From Halocatena salina (lineage in GTDB: Archaea > Halobacteriota > Halobacteria > Halobacteriales > Haloarculaceae): 64,000 nucleotides of DNA. Below are positions 28,783 through 37,981 of this stretch, piece after piece. The notes below the pieces were generated by a model. It was not told the DNA's origin and searched no databases. It saw only the letters and a program-made list of their open reading frames with translations. Made by a program: the position numbers and the translations under genes. Where the stretch lies: NCBI RefSeq assembly GCF_023115355.1, contig NZ_CP096019.1:2356001-2420000 (forward strand), in the 5' to 3' direction. The stretch's first letter is position 1; every line of letters begins with the position of its first letter.

Positions 28783-29667
28783 ATGCGGTATTATCGACTC
28801 TCCGACGGAGAGCATGGGTCGCGCTCTGGATCTCTCGTCGTCATCGACGACGATGACGACGCGTATGACTTGACGACGGCGTCGGACGATCTCGGGTCGT
28901 TCACTGAACTCGCGCGCGCGGCGAACGCCAGCGATCAGTCGATCGATGCCATCGCCCGACGCCGAATCTCCGACGCCGAATCTCGTGATCTCGACACGAT
29001 CGATAGGAATGCTCTTCTGCCAGTTATTCCAGACGAAGTGTGGGCGGCAGGCGTCACATACAGGATCAGCGAACAGGCTCGCACGGCTGAGAGTGGGAAG
29101 CCGGAAGTGTACATCGACGTGTACGACAGCGAACGTCCCGAGCTGTTCTTGAAGGCGACAGCCTCGCGGACCGTCGGCCCTGGGGATGCCGTCGGCGTTC
29201 GAGGTGACTCGGAGTGGGACGTGCCGGAGCCGGAGTTGGGCATCGTCCTCCACCGCGGGGAGGTAGTCGGCTACACGATCGGCAACGACGTGTCGAGCCG
29301 GGACATCGAGGGTGAAAACCCCCTGTACCTGCCCCAAGCGAAAGTGTACGATCGCTGTTGCTCGCTCGGTCCCTGTGTTGCCAGCCCGGAATCCGTCGAA
29401 GACCCCCACGATCTCACGATGTCGCTCACCATCGAACGTGACAACGAGGTGGTGTACGAGGAAACCACCTCGACCGGCGAGATGGTGACCACCTGCGATC
29501 AGTTGGTCACATATCTGCGACAGCACAACAGCCTCCCAGAAACGCTCGTTCTTCTTACCGGCACCGCGCTCGTCCCACCGGAGACGTTCACGCTCCACGA
29601 GCAGGATCAGATCACGATCGACATCGATCGTATCGGACGGCTCGTCAACGACACCGTCGTCGTTTGA
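28783..29667 (+). CDS. xacE: 2-keto-3-deoxypentonate dehydratase (FAH fold)
   Basis: 294 residues of the fumarylacetoacetate hydrolase family. Metal-site residues are in VPEPELGIVL (acidic pair) and GNDVSSRDIEGENPLYLPQAK, the latter typical of 2-keto-3-deoxy-arabinonate/xylonate dehydratases. It converts 2-keto-3-deoxypentonate to 2,5-dioxopentanoate, the substrate of the XacF-like dehydrogenase in this window. It stands between the HEAT protein and the GH3 glycosidase, convergent with the latter. Confidence 0.85.
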   Translation: MRYYRLSDGEHGSRSGSLVVIDDDDDAYDLTTASDDLGSFTELARAANASDQSIDAIARRRISDAESRDLDTIDRNALLPVIPDEVWAAGVTYRISEQARTAESGKPEVYIDVYDSERPELFLKATASRTVGPGDAVGVRGDSEWDVPEPELGIVLHRGEVVGYTIGNDVSSRDIEGENPLYLPQAKVYDRCCSLGPCVASPESVEDPHDLTMSLTIERDNEVVYEETTSTGEMVTTCDQLVTYLRQHNSLPETLVLLTGTALVPPETFTLHEQDQITIDIDRIGRLVNDTVVV

Positions 29668-29679
29668 ACGGGACGGTGT

Positions 29680-32001
29680 TCAGCGTTCGGCGCCTGACAC
29701 GCCCGTCTTAGTGAAGTACGTTCGTTCGGGCAACGGCACGGGTTTCGTTTCCGTCACCTCGAACGAGGCTGACGTAACGATGTCGGCTGCCGAATGGCCG
29801 ACCCGGAACTCGTACGGACCCGCCTCGACGGCAAGATCGAGATTTCGGTCGTGGTAGGCGAGTTGTGAGGCGTCGACTTCGAAACGGACCCGTTTGGCCT
29901 CGCCCGCATCGATGTGGACGCGTTCGAATCCGACGAGTTCCTGAACCGGACGCGCTTGATCTGGATTCTGCGCGCTGGCGTACAACTGTACTACGTCGTG
30001 GCCCGATCGATCACCGGTGTTCGCGACGGTTATCTCGGCGGTCACCGTTCCTGTCGGTGGAAGCTCGTCGGTCGACAGCGAGAGATCACCGTACTCGAAG
30101 TCGGTGTAGCTCAACCCGTGGCCGAACACGTACAGCGGATCACTCCCCGTGTAGACGTACTCCTCGGTCGCGGTGTTGGGCTTGCGACTGTAATGGATCG
30201 GGAGTTGTCCGACGGTGCGCGGGATGGACACCGGGAGATGGCCACTGGGGTTGTGTTCACCGAACAGCACGCTTGCGACCCCCTCCCCGCCCTGTTCGCC
30301 GGGGAGCCACGCCTGAAGCACGGCAGGGACGCGCTCGGCGATCCACTCGATCGAGTGGGGTTTGCCACTCACGACGACGACGATGAGCGGCGTGTCTGTC
30401 TCGTGACATCGCTCAACTAGTTCCTGTTGGACACCGGGAAGACCCAGATCCACCACGTCGCAGCCCTCACCGCTCGTCGGGACGCTTGGCCTGTCGTCGT
30501 CCCCCTCGGCATCGGAGAAGTCCACGGCAGAGCGAGCACCGACGAACGCAACGGCGACATCGGCATCGGTCACAGCGTCGACAGCCCGGTCGATCCCGTC
30601 GGTATCGTGGCCGGTCGTTGTACAACCCCGTTCGTAGCGCACCTCGAATCCGCAATCGTCACTCCGGACGCGGACGGCATCGAGGGGGGTCGTCGCCTCG
30701 AAGTCGATCTCCTCTTCGGGATAGTGGGCGGGGTAGGCGTAATCACCCATCAGCTCTTGGGGATCGTCCGCCTTCGGGCCGACGACCGCGAGCGTATCCA
30801 ACTCCTCTCCAAGGGGGAGCAGGTCGTCCTCGTTCTTCAACAACGTCATCGATTCGCGCGCCGCCCGCGCGGTGAGTTCCGTCGCCGCGGTTCCGAACGG
30901 ATCACTCGCCGTCTTGGGATCGACCGAAGCGTCGTCGAGCAGTCCTTTCCGCGCTTTCATGCGCAGGACGCGCCGAACGGCCCGGTCGATCGTTTCTTCG
31001 TCAAGCTGGCCTTCCTCGACGGCAGCACTGAGATGTTCTCCGTAGCAGTCCGTGTATGGGAGTTCGACGTCGATCCCAGCCTCGAGTGCGGTGATCCCTG
31101 CTTCCTGCCGGTCGGCAGCCACGCCGTGCTCGCTCCGGAGGAATTCGACGCTGTAATAGTCGGAGACGACCGTTCCCTCGAAGCCCCACTCTCCGCGGAG
31201 AACGTCGGTCAGTAACCAGTGATCGCTGGCACAGGGCACGCCGTCGATGTCGTGGTAGGCGTTCATCACGGATTCGGCATTCGCCGTTCGAACCGCTGCC
31301 TCGAAGGGGAACAAGTGGGTCTCACGGAGTTCGCGACGACCGAGTGACACCGAACTCCGATTCTTGCCGCCAGCGCCAACGCTGTGGCCGGCGAAATGTT
31401 TCAACGTTGCCGAGATCCCATCACCATCATTCTGGAGTCCGTCGACGTAGCTACACGCCATCGACGCGACGAGATACGGGTCCTCGCCGAACGTCTCTTC
31501 GACGCGTCCCCACCGAAGATCACGCGCCACGTCGAGAACCGGGGACAGGGCGTGTGCAGTGCCGATCGCCTCCAACTGGCTCCGGATGCTGTCGGTGATC
31601 TCCGCGAGAAGATCCGGCGACCACGTGCTCGCCACTCCAATCATCTGTGGGAACGTCGTTCCTTCAGGACCCATGTAACCGCTCAGACACTCCTCGTGGG
31701 GAATGGCCGGGATGCCGAGACGGGTCTCCTCTTGAAGATACCCCTGTATATCGTTCGTGCGTTCGGCGGCCGTCTGTGGCGACAGTCCACCCTCACCACC
31801 GAGACGCGTCAAGTGCCCGATCCCGTTCGAGAGGTGTTCGTCGAGTGCTGTTTCGTCGAGGCGACCACGCTCGTCGAAGAGCGCATCGGCGTTCACCGAT
31901 CCGAGTTGTGCCGCTTTTTCCGTGAGTGTCATCCGTTCGAGGATCTGTTCCACCCGATCGGTGGTCGTTCGACTGTCCCCACCGTCTGGATCTGGTTGCA
32001 T
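29680..32001 (-). CDS. GH3 glycoside hydrolase, probable beta-xylosidase or beta-glucosidase
   Basis: 773 residues: GH3 barrel (about 15-330), the alpha/beta sandwich domain (about 395-600) and a C-terminal fibronectin-III-like domain (about 660-760, TVTAEITVANTGDRSGHDVVQLY). The nucleophile Asp is in FEGTVVSDYYSVEF and KHFAGHS is conserved. No signal peptide is present, so it is cytoplasmic. Xylosidase activity is inferred from the GH67 and pentose genes around it. ATG 32001 is preferred because a TCTTAA element lies 28 nt upstream; ATG 32019 would add six residues. Confidence 0.88.
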   Translation of the reverse strand: MQPDPDGGDSRTTTDRVEQILERMTLTEKAAQLGSVNADALFDERGRLDETALDEHLSNGIGHLTRLGGEGGLSPQTAAERTNDIQGYLQEETRLGIPAIPHEECLSGYMGPEGTTFPQMIGVASTWSPDLLAEITDSIRSQLEAIGTAHALSPVLDVARDLRWGRVEETFGEDPYLVASMACSYVDGLQNDGDGISATLKHFAGHSVGAGGKNRSSVSLGRRELRETHLFPFEAAVRTANAESVMNAYHDIDGVPCASDHWLLTDVLRGEWGFEGTVVSDYYSVEFLRSEHGVAADRQEAGITALEAGIDVELPYTDCYGEHLSAAVEEGQLDEETIDRAVRRVLRMKARKGLLDDASVDPKTASDPFGTAATELTARAARESMTLLKNEDDLLPLGEELDTLAVVGPKADDPQELMGDYAYPAHYPEEEIDFEATTPLDAVRVRSDDCGFEVRYERGCTTTGHDTDGIDRAVDAVTDADVAVAFVGARSAVDFSDAEGDDDRPSVPTSGEGCDVVDLGLPGVQQELVERCHETDTPLIVVVVSGKPHSIEWIAERVPAVLQAWLPGEQGGEGVASVLFGEHNPSGHLPVSIPRTVGQLPIHYSRKPNTATEEYVYTGSDPLYVFGHGLSYTDFEYGDLSLSTDELPPTGTVTAEITVANTGDRSGHDVVQLYASAQNPDQARPVQELVGFERVHIDAGEAKRVRFEVDASQLAYHDRNLDLAVEAGPYEFRVGHSAADIVTSASFEVTETKPVPLPERTYFTKTGVSGAER

Positions 32002-32952
32002 CACCAGAGTTCTTTCCATCACACGTCTTAACGGTTCGGGTGTCGATAACCGTGAAAGACGGGAGATATCCCCCCTTCCGTCTCCCCTGGTGTTCTCTAT
32101 ATGAGAATAGCGTGGTTCAGTGACGATAGACGCAAACGACGCTAATTTTACCATCTACCACTCTGATATATCTACGTCGGACACGCCCACTCTCGGGCTT
32201 CCTGCTTGTATTCTCGAATACAGAACAAAATGGCAGTCTCGCTGTCGTTCGGATCGCATCAGGTAGAATTACAACCGTACTCTTGTAATGGAGAGTGCTA
32301 GTCGCACCGGTTTCACCGCTGTGCTCGATACACTGAACTGGTAACTGGCGATCCCGAACTCTGATGGCTCCATGGCTGTTCGCCCAGTTCGGTACTCATC
32401 GATCTCCGGTATGTGATCACAACGGGTCGGTTTCGACCGTGCCATTGAGTGAATCCAAGCGTTCTTCATGGAAGAATGAACCGTCACGAGCCGAGAACGA
32501 CGCTTTCCCCGGCCTACCTCCGTTCGAGAAGGATGACGATTCGGCGATGGATCGCCGTCGACATCAGCGTGAGAACGATGAACTAATAGTTACTGATAGA
32601 TAATACCTATAGCTATGATGGATTGTGGAGGCCAATGGACGGCCGTCCGGTGAGTAGCCGATGCGTTCGTGTTCGTAACGGATTCCTACGTCGTGGATAC
32701 ATCCACTACATGTCTTCTGTATACTCTTTGAAATACGCTGTCGCATCTACCAAGAATTTGTCTTCTTTCGACATTTCATATTTCGTATTTGGATGCTCCT
32801 ACTTTCTGTACCACAGATGACCAAATAACTGTCCCCTGATAGGCGTTCCATAAGGACGGATTGAAGTCCGTGCCATCATCAGAACGGGTAGGCGATGCTC
32901 GGACACCGACGTTTCGAGACCGATACGGTCATCACGACGGAGACGTTCCCGT
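32002..32952. other. 0.95 kb gene-poor gap with one 24-bp palindrome
   Basis: The second largest gap. It holds TTCTC-TATAT-GAGAA (32093-32107) about 92 nt before the GH3 start, one copy of the 24-bp palindrome family (32267-32290), and AT-rich sequence near 32590-32830. No gene is convincing; the short open frames here have random-looking translations. Confidence 0.5.
32267..32290. repeat. 24-bp palindrome family, copy 2
   Basis: AATTACA, ACCGTACTCT, TGTAATG; 21 of 24 positions match the consensus CATTACA-AGCGTACGCT-TGTAATG. It lies about 265 nt upstream of the GH3 start and far from the next gene on the other side. Confidence 0.6.
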
Positions 32953-33586
32953 GACGGACCACATCAAGACCAGCCGCTCCTAACGGCTGGAGCGTCTCTC
33001 GACGCTGTTAACGTCGCTATCGTCTTAGTTCATGGACGAGAGGCGACTGCCCGGGAGATCGTCCAGATGGCCAAAGAGTTCCCACACGAGGATGTCGCGT
33101 ATCTCGCTCTCCAAGCCGCTCACAACATGGTATCCGAACGCGTTTACGGCTCCTGTCGAATCGAACGAATCCGGCCGCACGTCGGGGTTGCAGGCGATCG
33201 CAGACGCGGTCGAGCGGGCTAACGAGAGTGCCATTCCACCAGACCACGTCGTTCTGCTCGGATTCTCTCACGGCGGCTGTCTCAGCAGCGAATTCGTCGC
33301 ACGAAATCCCACGCGATATGGTGGTCTCGCGGTGTTGAGCGGCAGTCTCATCGGTGAAACCGTTGCGCCCGAGAACTACGACGGAGACCTCGAATCGACG
33401 CCCATCTTTCTCGGCTGTAGCGACGTCGATCCACACGTTCCCGAACAGCGAGTTCACCGGTCGGCAGCGATCTTCGAACAGTTGAACGGAGACGTGACCA
33501 AGCGACTGTACGAGGGAATGGGGCACGGTATCAATGGGACGGAGATCGACCACGTTTCCGGTATGATCGCTCCGCTCGTGGAATGA
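32953..33586 (+). pseudogene. Frameshifted MhqD-like carboxylesterase/phospholipase
   Basis: Two adjacent frames together make one alpha/beta hydrolase of about 210 residues. The first frame (32953-33126) reads NVAIVLVHGREATAREIVQM and ends in ALQAAHN; the second (from 33128) continues WYPNAFTAPVESNES and carries the whole catalytic triad: Ser in GFSHGG, Asp in CSDVDPH, His in GMGHGIN. The natural junction N-T-W-Y-P is broken by loss of two bases (or gain of one) at about 33127. The first frame also lacks a start codon; a GTG at 32951 is in the wrong frame, suggesting a second lesion. The downstream ATG at 33032 would make only a headless protein. Confidence 0.8.
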
Positions 33587-33687
33587 CGCCGGGGCAACCC
33601 GATCCAGACAGTCGCGTACGGCCGGTGTTTTTCGTTAGGAAACGTAGTAACAGTGATGTCACCTGGTGTTCCGAGGGGTAGCTGAGC

Positions 33688-33695
33688 TATAAATA
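33688..33695 (+). promoter_or_regulatory. TATA box of the VOC-family gene
   Basis: TATAAATA, one of the clearest TATA boxes in the window, ending 19-25 nt before the two candidate ATG codons (33714 and 33720). Confidence 0.6.
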
Positions 33696-33713
33696 GCTCT
33701 CTTCCCCTATCAG

Positions 33714-34667
33714 ATGGTGATGGCACCGACCACGCGCGGTCTTCACCACGTGACTGCGATCGCTGGCGATCCACAGGAGAACGCTGAATTCTACGTCGAA
33801 ACGCTCGGTCTCAGATTCATAAAAAAGACAGTAAACCACGACGATACGTACACCTACCATTTCTACTTCGGCGATGGCGAGGGAACTCCCGGAACGAACA
33901 TCACGTTTTTCCCGTGGGGTGACCGAGGTCGATCAGGACAGTTCGGCGCAGGACAAACGAAGACCACGGCGTATTCCGTTCCCTCGGGGTCGCTCGACTA
34001 CTGGATCGACAGACTAGAAGCACACGGCGTCGACGTTACGGAGCCGACCGATCGATTCGGTGAAACAGTCATCGAGTTCGAGGACCCGGACGGCATCACG
34101 CTCTCGCTCGTCGCAACCGACGCCCCTACCGCTCATCCGTGGGAAGCGAGCCCCGTTCCGGAACGACACCAACTACGCGGGTTGAACAGCGTCACTCTAG
34201 CCGTTAATGAGATCGAACCGACCGCCGATGTACTGACCACGGGACTCGGCTACGAGTTCGAGACCGAGGAGGATGGACGACACCGATACCGAGCTACTGA
34301 CAGCGGATCAGGTTCAACCGTCGATCTTCTCGAAACGGATCGAGCACGCGGTCGGTCTGGGATCGGCACCGTTCACCACGTCGCGTACAAAGCTCAGGAT
34401 ACGACCGAACAGGAACGGTGGCGCGAACATCTGGCTGATCAGAATCTACGGGTCACTGAGATCATCGACCGAACGTACTTCCAGTCGATCTACTTCCGCG
34501 AACCGGGCGGAGTTCTCTTCGAGATCGCGACGACGGAACCCGGATTTACCGTCGATCAAACGGATGACGAACTCGGAGCTGATCTTGCGCTTCCGGAGTG
34601 GCTGGAACACGAACGCGAAGAGATCGAGTCACACCTCCCGTCGTTCGAGACGCCATCGAGGATCTAA
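33714..34667 (+). CDS. VOC-family ring-cleaving dioxygenase / MhqO-like protein
   Basis: 317 residues with two tandem glyoxalase/bleomycin-resistance (VOC) modules. The first begins RGLHHVTAIAGDPQENAEFY and the second LNSVTLAVNEIEPTADVLTTGLG. Metal-ligand positions are visible (His in LHHVT, His in VHHVAY, Glu in GGVLFEIATTEPG). In Bacillus the MhqO dioxygenase and MhqD esterase are made from one operon and protect against quinones and hydroquinones; here the esterase partner directly upstream is frameshifted. The ATG at 33720 is an alternative start. Confidence 0.85.
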   Translation: MVMAPTTRGLHHVTAIAGDPQENAEFYVETLGLRFIKKTVNHDDTYTYHFYFGDGEGTPGTNITFFPWGDRGRSGQFGAGQTKTTAYSVPSGSLDYWIDRLEAHGVDVTEPTDRFGETVIEFEDPDGITLSLVATDAPTAHPWEASPVPERHQLRGLNSVTLAVNEIEPTADVLTTGLGYEFETEEDGRHRYRATDSGSGSTVDLLETDRARGRSGIGTVHHVAYKAQDTTEQERWREHLADQNLRVTEIIDRTYFQSIYFREPGGVLFEIATTEPGFTVDQTDDELGADLALPEWLEHEREEIESHLPSFETPSRI

Positions 34668-34746
34668 CGACAGCCATCGACAGCGAGACGACACAGCAAA
34701 GGCAGGCACAGTAGTGATACCGTTTATCATCCTCTGATAAAATGCA

Positions 34747-35103
34747 ATGGCTCTTGCAGAAACCGTCTCCAAGATCGACCGCCTGAGCGACCAACAGAGA
34801 GAATGTATCGAACGGTGTCAGGAGGCAACCGAGGTCTGTGAGTGGTGTGCCGACGAGTGTACGGACCACGGCGAGGAAATGGCACGGTGTCTCCGTCTCT
34901 GTCGGGACGTCGTCGATATCGCGTCGCTTCACGCCCGGTTTATGGCCCGCGATTCCGGCTACAGCTCGGAGCTCGCTGGGATCTGTGCTGACCTGTGTGA
35001 GGAATGCGCCGACGAATGTCGCCGTCACGACCACGACCACTGTCAGGTCTGTGCGGAGGTTCTCCCGGACTGTGCCGAAAGCTGTCGCGCGATGAGCGCC
35101 TGA
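34747..35103 (+). CDS. Cysteine-rich four-helix-bundle copper protein (Csp/DUF326-like)
   Basis: 118 residues with 15 cysteines, mostly spaced as CxxxC or CxxC along helices (ECIERCQEATEVCEWCADEC; ICADLCEECADEC; CQVCAEVLPDC). This is the pattern of the copper storage proteins and DUF326 four-helix bundles, which load Cu(I) inside the bundle. No signal peptide is seen, so it would be a cytosolic store. Neighbours (VOC protein, Mn catalase) fit a metal and redox stress setting. Start at 34747; an ATG at 34742 is out of frame. Confidence 0.85.
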   Translation: MALAETVSKIDRLSDQQRECIERCQEATEVCEWCADECTDHGEEMARCLRLCRDVVDIASLHARFMARDSGYSSELAGICADLCEECADECRRHDHDHCQVCAEVLPDCAESCRAMSA

Positions 35104-35167
35104 TGGTGATGGGGTGAACGACGAACGATCGGGAGCCGGTCGGAAGCGAACCACTACCGACTGGACG

Positions 35168-36031
35168 TCACATCGATGACCGATGGTCGTCGAACGTTCG
35201 CAACGGTGTCGTTTCGTCCGCAAACGGGACGACACCGGCAAGCCGTCGGCGGGCGTGCCTTCCAAAGAGTTGGATGAACGACGCGACGCCCTCCTCGCTC
35301 GCGGCGTGGGCGTCGACGTAGGTGTACCGGAGTCGCCCCACGAGCGACTCGGATGACCGATCAGTGCTCTTTTCAGCCGTCGTCAGTTCCTCGCTCAGTA
35401 CCTCGTAGTAGCCGAGTCCGCCATGGCCCTTGGCATACTGATCCGCGCGGATGCCTCGTACGATGACCTTCGTGTTATCGGTGGGGAGAACGGTCTCTGG
35501 ACGCTTCGTCGCCTCGAACGCGTCGGCCCCATCGGACTCGACGGCCGGCGGGTCCAGATCTACCGATGCGTCGGACGGAACGAGTTCCGTCCACGTTTGG
35601 CTCGCGTTCGACCCCCGGAGTGTGTCGAGCTGTTCGGTTGAGAGCATCGATCGCCATCGCTCCGGTGACCGAAGCAACGCAGTGCCGTCAACGCTCTCGA
35701 ACGCCTCGTATTCGGCGGTTGGAGCCGTGGCTGCTTCATCAGGAAGCATCGGACGAACCGCGTGGAACACATCAACGTCACGACTGAGAAACCGCTCGAA
35801 TCCCTTCTCTGTACTGACGGTACTGACCGACAGAGCGACGTCGTTTCGTCGAAGTGTCTCATCGAGATCTTCGGAAACTGGCGCAAGAGTCCGGTCTCGC
35901 GCGACGGTGACCGACGCGGACGGCTCCCCGTTGACCGTGCGGCTCAGGCCCGTGACTCCGGATACCGCAACACCGGTCGCGACGAGAACGTCTCGTCGCG
36001 AAAGCCCCGAGAAGGTGCGTTGGTACGGCAT
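35168..36031 (-). CDS. Tat-exported periplasmic-binding-like protein (PstS-like superfamily)
   Basis: 287 residues. Twin-arginine signal (SRRDVLVATGVAVSG) without a lipobox cysteine. The mature part has the PBP-like order seen in PstS relatives: a segment on choosing (VDVFHAVRPMLPDEAATA), a WTELVPSD segment where PstS proteins have W-x-D, and repeated strands. It lacks the GSST phosphate loop, so the ligand is unknown. It follows the Mn catalase gene on the same strand with a one-base gap, so the two are probably co-transcribed. Function not assigned. Confidence 0.6.
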   Translation of the reverse strand: MPYQRTFSGLSRRDVLVATGVAVSGVTGLSRTVNGEPSASVTVARDRTLAPVSEDLDETLRRNDVALSVSTVSTEKGFERFLSRDVDVFHAVRPMLPDEAATAPTAEYEAFESVDGTALLRSPERWRSMLSTEQLDTLRGSNASQTWTELVPSDASVDLDPPAVESDGADAFEATKRPETVLPTDNTKVIVRGIRADQYAKGHGGLGYYEVLSEELTTAEKSTDRSSESLVGRLRYTYVDAHAASEEGVASFIQLFGRHARRRLAGVVPFADETTPLRTFDDHRSSM

Positions 36032-36032
36032 C

Positions 36033-36848
36033 TCAGTTCACTTCGTTGTACATTTCTTCGATGACCTTTTCGAGATCCGGTTTTCCGCCGCCGGGTTGCT
36101 CGGACAGGAATGAGAACTCGCCTTTTCCGTCGGGAGATTCACCCTGCGTCCATGGCTGTTCTGGGTCCTCACTTTCCCCACAGAACGTAGACATAAATGC
36201 GTAGTTGTACTTCTGATTTTCTTCTTCTTGTGGGAAGCTGCCCGGGATCGGCATGGGTTCCTCGAAGCACTCTTCGAGGACGACGCGCCACTGGTTTTGG
36301 TGCATGGTATCCCGGGCGATGAGATACGAGAGCATATCTTTCATCCCGGGATCGTCAGTCATCTCCCACAGGCGGGTTGCCAAGAGGCGCCCCGTCGATT
36401 CGGCCATCACGTTCGCGTACATATCGGCGGCCATATTGCCGCTTGCGACGACGTAGTTGCCGCTGAATGGAACGCCGTTACTGTCGACCGGCATCGCATG
36501 GAGGCCCGCCGAAAGCGCCTGTCGGGGCTGTCCACTGTCCATCATGGTGGCGATGATCGGATCTTCTCTCGCGCGATCGCGGTCTTTCTCGGAGGCACCC
36601 TCTAAGTTCTTCGCCACGGCGGTTGCAAGCATCTCGATGTGTCCGAGTTCTTCAGCAGCAGTCTCCATCAACATCGTCCGGAATTGATGTTTCTTTTTAG
36701 GAACTGCAAACGCCTGAAACATGTACTGGAGGGCAACGCGCATCTCTCCCTCGACACCACCGATCGCTTGCTGGAGCATCTTCGCAAACTCCGGATCCGG
36801 CTCTTCGACGCGTACCTCATACTGAAGCTCTTTACTGTGGTGGAACAT
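36033..36848 (-). CDS. Manganese catalase
   Basis: 271 residues, ferritin-like Mn catalase. Helices carry the dimanganese ligands: Glu in GVEGEMRVALQYMFQAF, EELGHIEM, Glu in MAESTGRLLATRLWEM and His in ARDTMHQNQWRVV. The C-terminal tail (PWTQGESPDGKGEF) is typical. It dismutates hydrogen peroxide without heme. The upstream region has a half copy of the 24-bp palindrome (about 36900-36911) 52-63 nt before the start. Confidence 0.94.
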   Translation of the reverse strand: MFHHSKELQYEVRVEEPDPEFAKMLQQAIGGVEGEMRVALQYMFQAFAVPKKKHQFRTMLMETAAEELGHIEMLATAVAKNLEGASEKDRDRAREDPIIATMMDSGQPRQALSAGLHAMPVDSNGVPFSGNYVVASGNMAADMYANVMAESTGRLLATRLWEMTDDPGMKDMLSYLIARDTMHQNQWRVVLEECFEEPMPIPGSFPQEEENQKYNYAFMSTFCGESEDPEQPWTQGESPDGKGEFSFLSEQPGGGKPDLEKVIEEMYNEVN

Positions 36849-36945
36849 CTGTATCCATTACGATCGGTGACTACCTGTAGCGATATTTATTCTGCCTTCA
36901 TACACTTGTAATCATTATAAAAATAAAAAGAAAATATATGAGTGA

Positions 36946-36959
36946 ACTCGGATCCGAGT
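36946..36959. repeat. Perfect 14-bp palindrome
   Basis: ACTCGGATCCGAGT, about 98-111 nt upstream of the Mn catalase start. The right arm is repeated once 43 bp further on as TCCGAGTAGC. It may be an operator; no regulator can be named. Confidence 0.35.
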
Positions 36960-37010
36960 AGCTGTCGGTGCCAGAAAACAGTAGTACGAGTCGCGTCCGA
37001 GTAGCGCTTC

Positions 37011-37034
37011 CATTACATTCGTACCCCTGTAAAA
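37011..37034. repeat. 24-bp palindrome family, copy 3
   Basis: CATTACA, TTCGTACCCC, TGTAAAA; 18 of 24 consensus positions, the most diverged of the five. The 5-bp arms TTACA/TGTAA and the CGTAC core are kept. It lies 163 nt upstream of the Mn catalase start. Confidence 0.45.
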
Positions 37035-37340
37035 GCAGGCACGGATACTACGTCATGATACCGATCCTAAGCCGGTCACAAACTCCCTCGTTCCGTACGC
37101 CCGCTAGTGAAACCTTGCGGTGGGTTGGGCGCGAGTGCTCCCATCGGACGATTCCCTACTCGATGACGAACCGGGTGGCCCCGTCAAGCGTGCTGTCTGG
37201 GGGTTTGACGGTGATGTGCGCCATGAAAGAGCTACTACATTCGTTCAGACGACCTTGATCGCAGCATATCCGAGCAACGCCGAACGGGAGATCGACACTG
37301 GAACCGTTCGGTCGAGTTGTGTTCTCCGTGTAAGGAATGG

Positions 37341-37838
37341 CTACGTGTTGGATCCGACCCACGTCCCGAGCGTGAGACCGTAGATGATATGACTCACGTG
37401 GAAAATGAGCTGTTCGTTCGCTTCGAGATCCATGTCCAACAGCCGTTTTAACACGATCCGTTCCCCGAAGACCGACAGGAACAGTCCGAACGCGATCCCT
37501 CGAAGGATTCCCTGCTGTTCGTCGGTGACGTCCGAGCCGGTTCCGCCGGGAGCACAACACAGTATGAAAGCGATCCCGCTCGCAGTGCCATACAACAGAT
37601 GGAGCACGATACCTTGAACCGTATACTCCTCGGGCGGACCCGCGGCGACGTACTTCGCCCAGAAGTTCGCTGTTGGGGGCAGCGAGCGCGTGATCGGTAT
37701 GCGAAACGCCGTCATCACGAAGGTCCCGATGATTCCGCCTTTCACTCCCCGTCGGATGGCGTCGAATCCGCTCGCTGCTGTCTGTGTTGCCTGTTCGGAT
37801 CGATCTTGTCCGACGGCTTCGAGGACGTTCGAAAACAT
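37341..37838 (-). CDS. Haloarchaeal membrane protein (DUF6789-like)
   Basis: 165 residues with four hydrophobic segments (about 33-50, 75-95, 112-130, 145-160). Recognisable features are GVKGGIIGTFVMTAFRIP, an ANFWAKYV segment and HLLYGTASGIAF. This matches the general look of DUF6789-type four-helix membrane proteins. No function is known to me. Confidence 0.65.
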   Translation of the reverse strand: MFSNVLEAVGQDRSEQATQTAASGFDAIRRGVKGGIIGTFVMTAFRIPITRSLPPTANFWAKYVAAGPPEEYTVQGIVLHLLYGTASGIAFILCCAPGGTGSDVTDEQQGILRGIAFGLFLSVFGERIVLKRLLDMDLEANEQLIFHVSHIIYGLTLGTWVGSNT

Positions 37839-37981
37839 GAGATTCCGTCACCGATGACTGTCAGCAGCCAGTTTGATAGCGTTATCGGTCCGGGGATCAC
37901 GATCGCACCACGTCCCGATGTCCGTGATGATCGATAGCACCACTGGGACTTATTGTCGTACATCCCCTTACGATCCTACGG

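Larger units (their letters stand above)
36849..37340. other. Gap upstream of Mn catalase with several symmetric elements
   Basis: A 492-bp gap. It contains an AT-rich block (36910-36940), a perfect 14-bp palindrome (36946-36959), a 10-bp direct repeat TCCGAGTAGC (36953-36962 and 36996-37005) and one copy of the 24-bp palindrome family (37011-37034). No gene is convincing. Confidence 0.5.

Noticed and set aside
33017-33553. 178-codon minus-strand frame across the broken esterase
   Set aside because: It is antisense to clear hydrolase motifs and has no pattern of its own.
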